34,807 nt of DNA, taken from positions 1 to 34,807 of the forward strand of contig JANJXF010000014.1 of the NCBI GenBank assembly GCA_024709165.1, read 5' to 3'. The notes under the pieces were generated by a model. The model saw only the letters and a list, made by a program, of their open reading frames with translations, did no database searches and was not told the origin of the DNA. Shown here in pieces: positions 32,733-34,807 of this stretch; the first letter of the stretch is position 1; every line of letters starts with the position of its first letter. The stretch is from Thiobacillus sp. (lineage in GTDB: Bacteria > Pseudomonadota > Gammaproteobacteria > Burkholderiales > Thiobacillaceae). Position numbers and translations under genes: made by a program.

Positions 32733-33338
32733 ATGCCCCCCAGAAAGCGCAAATCCGCCGAAGTTCGGCGTCACGACATCGTCGAGGCGGCGATGGCGAT
32801 CATCCGTGATGAGGGTGTGGCGAAGCTCACCACGCGCTCGCTGGCGCGTGCCGTCGGCATCGCGCAACCCACGCTGTTTCTGCATTTCGGCACCAAGAGC
32901 CACGTGCTGGTCGCAGTGGTCGATACCATTCAGGAAAACCTGCAGAAAAAACTGGGCGCACTCGATCTCGAGGGGCTGACTCCGCTCGACCGCCTGAGGG
33001 CGGTGATTCGCGCGCACCTCGCCTTCATCCAGAAACAGCCGGGGATTCCGCGCCTGCTGTTTTCCGAAGCCCTGCAAAGCGGCGACCCGCTGTTTCGCGA
33101 ACGCATGAATGTGCTGGTGCACGATTTCCTGCAATTCGTCGCCGGGCTCATCGGCGCTGGCCAGGCGCAAGGCCAGATCCGCGCCGACATCGTGCCGCAG
33201 CAGTGTGCGTGCATCCTCATCGCGGCGGTGCAGGGCCTCGCGTTCCGCTGGATCCTGTCCGGTCATCGCTTCGAACTTGCGGAACAGGCCGACGCCCTTA
33301 TCGCCACCTTCATCGAAGGCTGGGCGGTTCGTGCCTGA
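32733..33338 (+). CDS. TetR/AcrR family transcriptional regulator
   Basis: The 201-residue product has a TetR DNA-binding domain at its N-terminus: HDIVEAAMAIIRDEGVAKLTTRSLARAVGIAQPTLFLHF-type sequence with the helix-turn-helix at about 33-52. A ligand-binding helical domain follows (residues 70-200). An in-frame ATG at 32649 would add 28 low-complexity residues; I prefer 32733 because of normal family length, though neither start has an ideal SD sequence. It probably senses a hydrophobic compound and acts at the operator array at 30669. Confidence 0.85.
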   Translation: MPPRKRKSAEVRRHDIVEAAMAIIRDEGVAKLTTRSLARAVGIAQPTLFLHFGTKSHVLVAVVDTIQENLQKKLGALDLEGLTPLDRLRAVIRAHLAFIQKQPGIPRLLFSEALQSGDPLFRERMNVLVHDFLQFVAGLIGAGQAQGQIRADIVPQQCACILIAAVQGLAFRWILSGHRFELAEQADALIATFIEGWAVRA

Positions 33339-33350
33339 CCGCGCCGTGCC

Positions 33351-34562
33351 CTACACCCTCGCTCCGGCCACTGCCGACGCGCCCCAGGTGGCGCGCCAGC
33401 GTGTTTTTACGGTGAAGAGGCCGGTGAGTGCGAGGAAGCAAAGACCGGCAAAAATGAGCAGGCCGAGCCGGTAATCGCCGGTGTGCTGGCGGAGATAGCC
33501 GAGGCTGGCAGCGAGATAGAACCCGCCAATTCCGCCGGCCATGCCCACAAGCCCGGTCATCACGCCGATTTCCCTGCGGAAACGCTGAGGCACGAGCTGG
33601 AATACCGCGCCATTGCCGATCCCGAGGCTGCCCATCGCGAGAACGAATCCGGCGAGCGCCGCGATGGCGGTCGATGCGCCGAGTGCGATGACGACAATGA
33701 AGCCGCCCGCGAGGCAGTACATGGAGAGCAGGGTGCGGATGCCGCCGATGCGGTCGGCGAGCATGCCACCGACGGGGCGCACCAGTGAACCGGCGAATAC
33801 GCAGGCGGCCGTGTAGTAGCCCGCCGCAACTGGCGTCAAGCCGTACTGGTCATTGAAATAGAGGGTGAGACTGGACGCCAGGCCGACGAAGCCACCGAAG
33901 GAGCAGAAGTAGAAGAACATGAACCACCAGGCGTCCCGCTCCTTCAGTACGTGGAGATACTGGTGCAGCGATTTGGGCGGAGGGCATTGCGGGGCATCCT
34001 TGGCGAACAGGCCGAAGATCAGCAAGGCCGCGCTCGCCGGGAGCAGCGCCATGCCGAAGACATTGCCCCAGCCGTAGGTGGCAGCGAGGCCGGGAGCGAA
34101 CAGCGCCGCCAGCACTGTGCCGGAGTTGCCCGCGCCGGCAATGCCGAGCGCGGTGCCCTGATGGTGCGGAGGATACCAATGTGATGCGAGTGGCAAGGCC
34201 ACCGCGAACGCCGCACCGGCGAAGCCGAGCAGCACGCCGAACAGCAGCGGGTCGGCCATGCTGTGCAGACCCGCAAGCCACGCCCAGCTCAAGGCGGCGA
34301 TGACGATGAACTGGCCGATGAGTCCTGCCGCCTTCGGCCGCAGGTGATCGACCAGTACGCCCATGAACACGCGCAGCACGCCGCCGGCAAGCACCGGCGT
34401 GGCGACCATCAGGCCTTGCTGTGTCTGCGTGAGTTCGAGCGATGCGGCGATCTGGACGGCGAGGGGGCCAAGCACCACCCAGATCATGAACGCGATGTCG
34501 AAATACAGGAACGCGGACAGCAGCGTGGGGGTGTGACCGGATTGCCAGAATCCTCTGTTCAT
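33351..34562 (-). CDS. narK: NarK/NasA-type nitrate/nitrite transporter (MFS)
   Basis: This 403-residue, about 12-helix transporter of the nitrate/nitrite porter family moves nitrate or nitrite across the inner membrane. Both nitrate signature regions are present: AGAGNSGTVLAALFAPGLA (about 142-160) and the second-half GMAGGIGGF. Arg64 in GVLRVFMG corresponds to the anion-binding arginine of helix 2. The start MNRGFWQSGH at 34562 follows GGAG; an in-frame ATG at 34610 is less likely. Direction of transport cannot be read from sequence. Its stop lies 12 bases from the convergent TetR gene. Confidence 0.92.
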   Translation of the reverse strand: MNRGFWQSGHTPTLLSAFLYFDIAFMIWVVLGPLAVQIAASLELTQTQQGLMVATPVLAGGVLRVFMGVLVDHLRPKAAGLIGQFIVIAALSWAWLAGLHSMADPLLFGVLLGFAGAAFAVALPLASHWYPPHHQGTALGIAGAGNSGTVLAALFAPGLAATYGWGNVFGMALLPASAALLIFGLFAKDAPQCPPPKSLHQYLHVLKERDAWWFMFFYFCSFGGFVGLASSLTLYFNDQYGLTPVAAGYYTAACVFAGSLVRPVGGMLADRIGGIRTLLSMYCLAGGFIVVIALGASTAIAALAGFVLAMGSLGIGNGAVFQLVPQRFRREIGVMTGLVGMAGGIGGFYLAASLGYLRQHTGDYRLGLLIFAGLCFLALTGLFTVKTRWRATWGASAVAGARV

Positions 34563-34710
34563 GTGCGTACTCCAGGAGAAAAATCGTGATGCCGGGACGA
34601 GCAGATCCATCCGCTCCGCCCAAGGGGCACGGTGAAGCGGTCCGGGGATGGATGGGAGAGACTTATCCTAAAAACCGCAGTTGACCGCTCTCTGCCTCCG
34701 TGAATGCCGC
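34563..34710. other. Upstream region of narK
   Basis: The 148 bp contain the narK ribosome binding site and, from 34667, the inverted repeat of the terminal element. No FNR or NsrR box and no clear -35/-10 pair was seen. If the repeat is an insertion, it sits in the narK promoter region. Confidence 0.4.
34667..34683. repeat. 17-bp inverted repeat, left copy
   Basis: CCTAAAAACCGCAGTTG is the inverted counterpart of 119-135 (16 of 17 matching). It would be the left end of the element cut by the window end. Confidence 0.55.
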
Positions 34711-34807
34711 ATGAACGCTGAACATTCTGCCTTCGACCGCCTTCACCTGTCGGGTGAGTTCGCTACGCACCCGCTGGCACGCCTGCTCACGCGCCAGCCT
34801 TTGTCGC
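34711..34807 (+). CDS. Partial open frame at the window end
   Basis: An ATG at 34711, 27 bases inside the inverted repeat, opens a frame (MNAEHSAFDRLHLSGEF...) that runs off the window. Joined through the 42-bp overlap to the window start, it would stop at 132-134 inside the other inverted repeat, giving 62 residues. No family is recognised and no SD sequence is visible. It may be a remnant element-encoded frame or no gene at all. Confidence 0.25.
   Translation, partial: MNAEHSAFDRLHLSGEFATHPLARLLTRQPLS
34766..34807. repeat. 42-bp exact repeat of the window start
   Basis: These last 42 bases are identical to bases 1-42 and in the same orientation. Together with the inverted repeats at 119-135 and 34667-34683 they suggest copies of one small element at both ends, or an overlap of assembled ends. 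Confidence 0.9.

Noticed and set aside
1-34807. The window as a complete plasmid or phage circle
   Set aside because: It contains chromosomal housekeeping genes and no replication or phage genes; the end overlap is better explained by a repeat element or assembly.

Overview
The window looks like chromosome of a GC-rich betaproteobacterium, most likely Rhodocyclales or a close relative. Three gene blocks support this: rpsF-priB-rpsR-rplI-dnaB-alr; nadB divergent from rpoE-rseA-rseB-rseC-mucD; and proS-lytic transglycosylase near rppH. Genes for oxygen-independent ubiquinone synthesis (ubiU, ubiV, ubiT), an NsrR-type nitric oxide sensor and a NarK-type nitrate transporter point to a facultative anaerobe that uses nitrate. 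No tRNA, rRNA, CRISPR array or complete transposase gene was seen. All motifs and positions were read by eye.

Layout. 1-135 is the end of a short repeat-like element, and 136-372 has no convincing gene. 373-4707 holds slt and proS (minus strand), then an aminopropyltransferase-like gene, rppH and a small unknown gene (plus strand). 4750-9817 holds a Pro/Ala-rich secreted protein, apbC, dcd and a large PLP decarboxylase. 9846-13980 is the ribosomal protein and replication block with dnaB and alr. 14047-15078 is a CsgG-like secreted protein, followed by a strong bidirectional terminator. 15140-18214 holds ygfZ, ygfX and nadB. 18268-22519 is the envelope-stress sigma-E operon, ending in mucD and a glutaredoxin-like gene. 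22809-26646 is a yhcC-ubiU-ubiV-queD-ubiT cluster. 26731-29267 is an nsrR-centred divergent unit: DUF2249 protein, polytopic His-containing membrane protein and FmdE-like protein. 29233-33338 holds a nitronate monooxygenase-like enzyme, then a cytochrome c'-like protein, a FadL-type porin and a TetR regulator. 33351-34562 is a NarK-type transporter, and the window then runs into the start of another copy of the terminal element.

How the parts fit together. The right half suggests life under low oxygen with nitrogen oxides: quinone made without O2 (UbiUVT), nitrate taken up (NarK), and nitric oxide sensed (NsrR, with two candidate boxes in the 102-bp divergent promoter region). The left half is mainly housekeeping: translation, replication, nucleotide and cofactor synthesis, Fe-S carriers and cell wall.

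Most notable. (1) The two window ends share an exact 42-bp sequence and carry a 17-bp inverted repeat with 16 of 17 matches, as if the segment lies between copies of a roughly 234-bp mobile or repeat element. (2) A compact candidate NO-responsive operon of three poorly characterised genes lies under NsrR-like boxes. (3) A radical-SAM gene and a QueD homologue are overlapped into the anaerobic ubiquinone cluster. (4) Three alternating operator half-sites precede the cytochrome-porin-TetR group.
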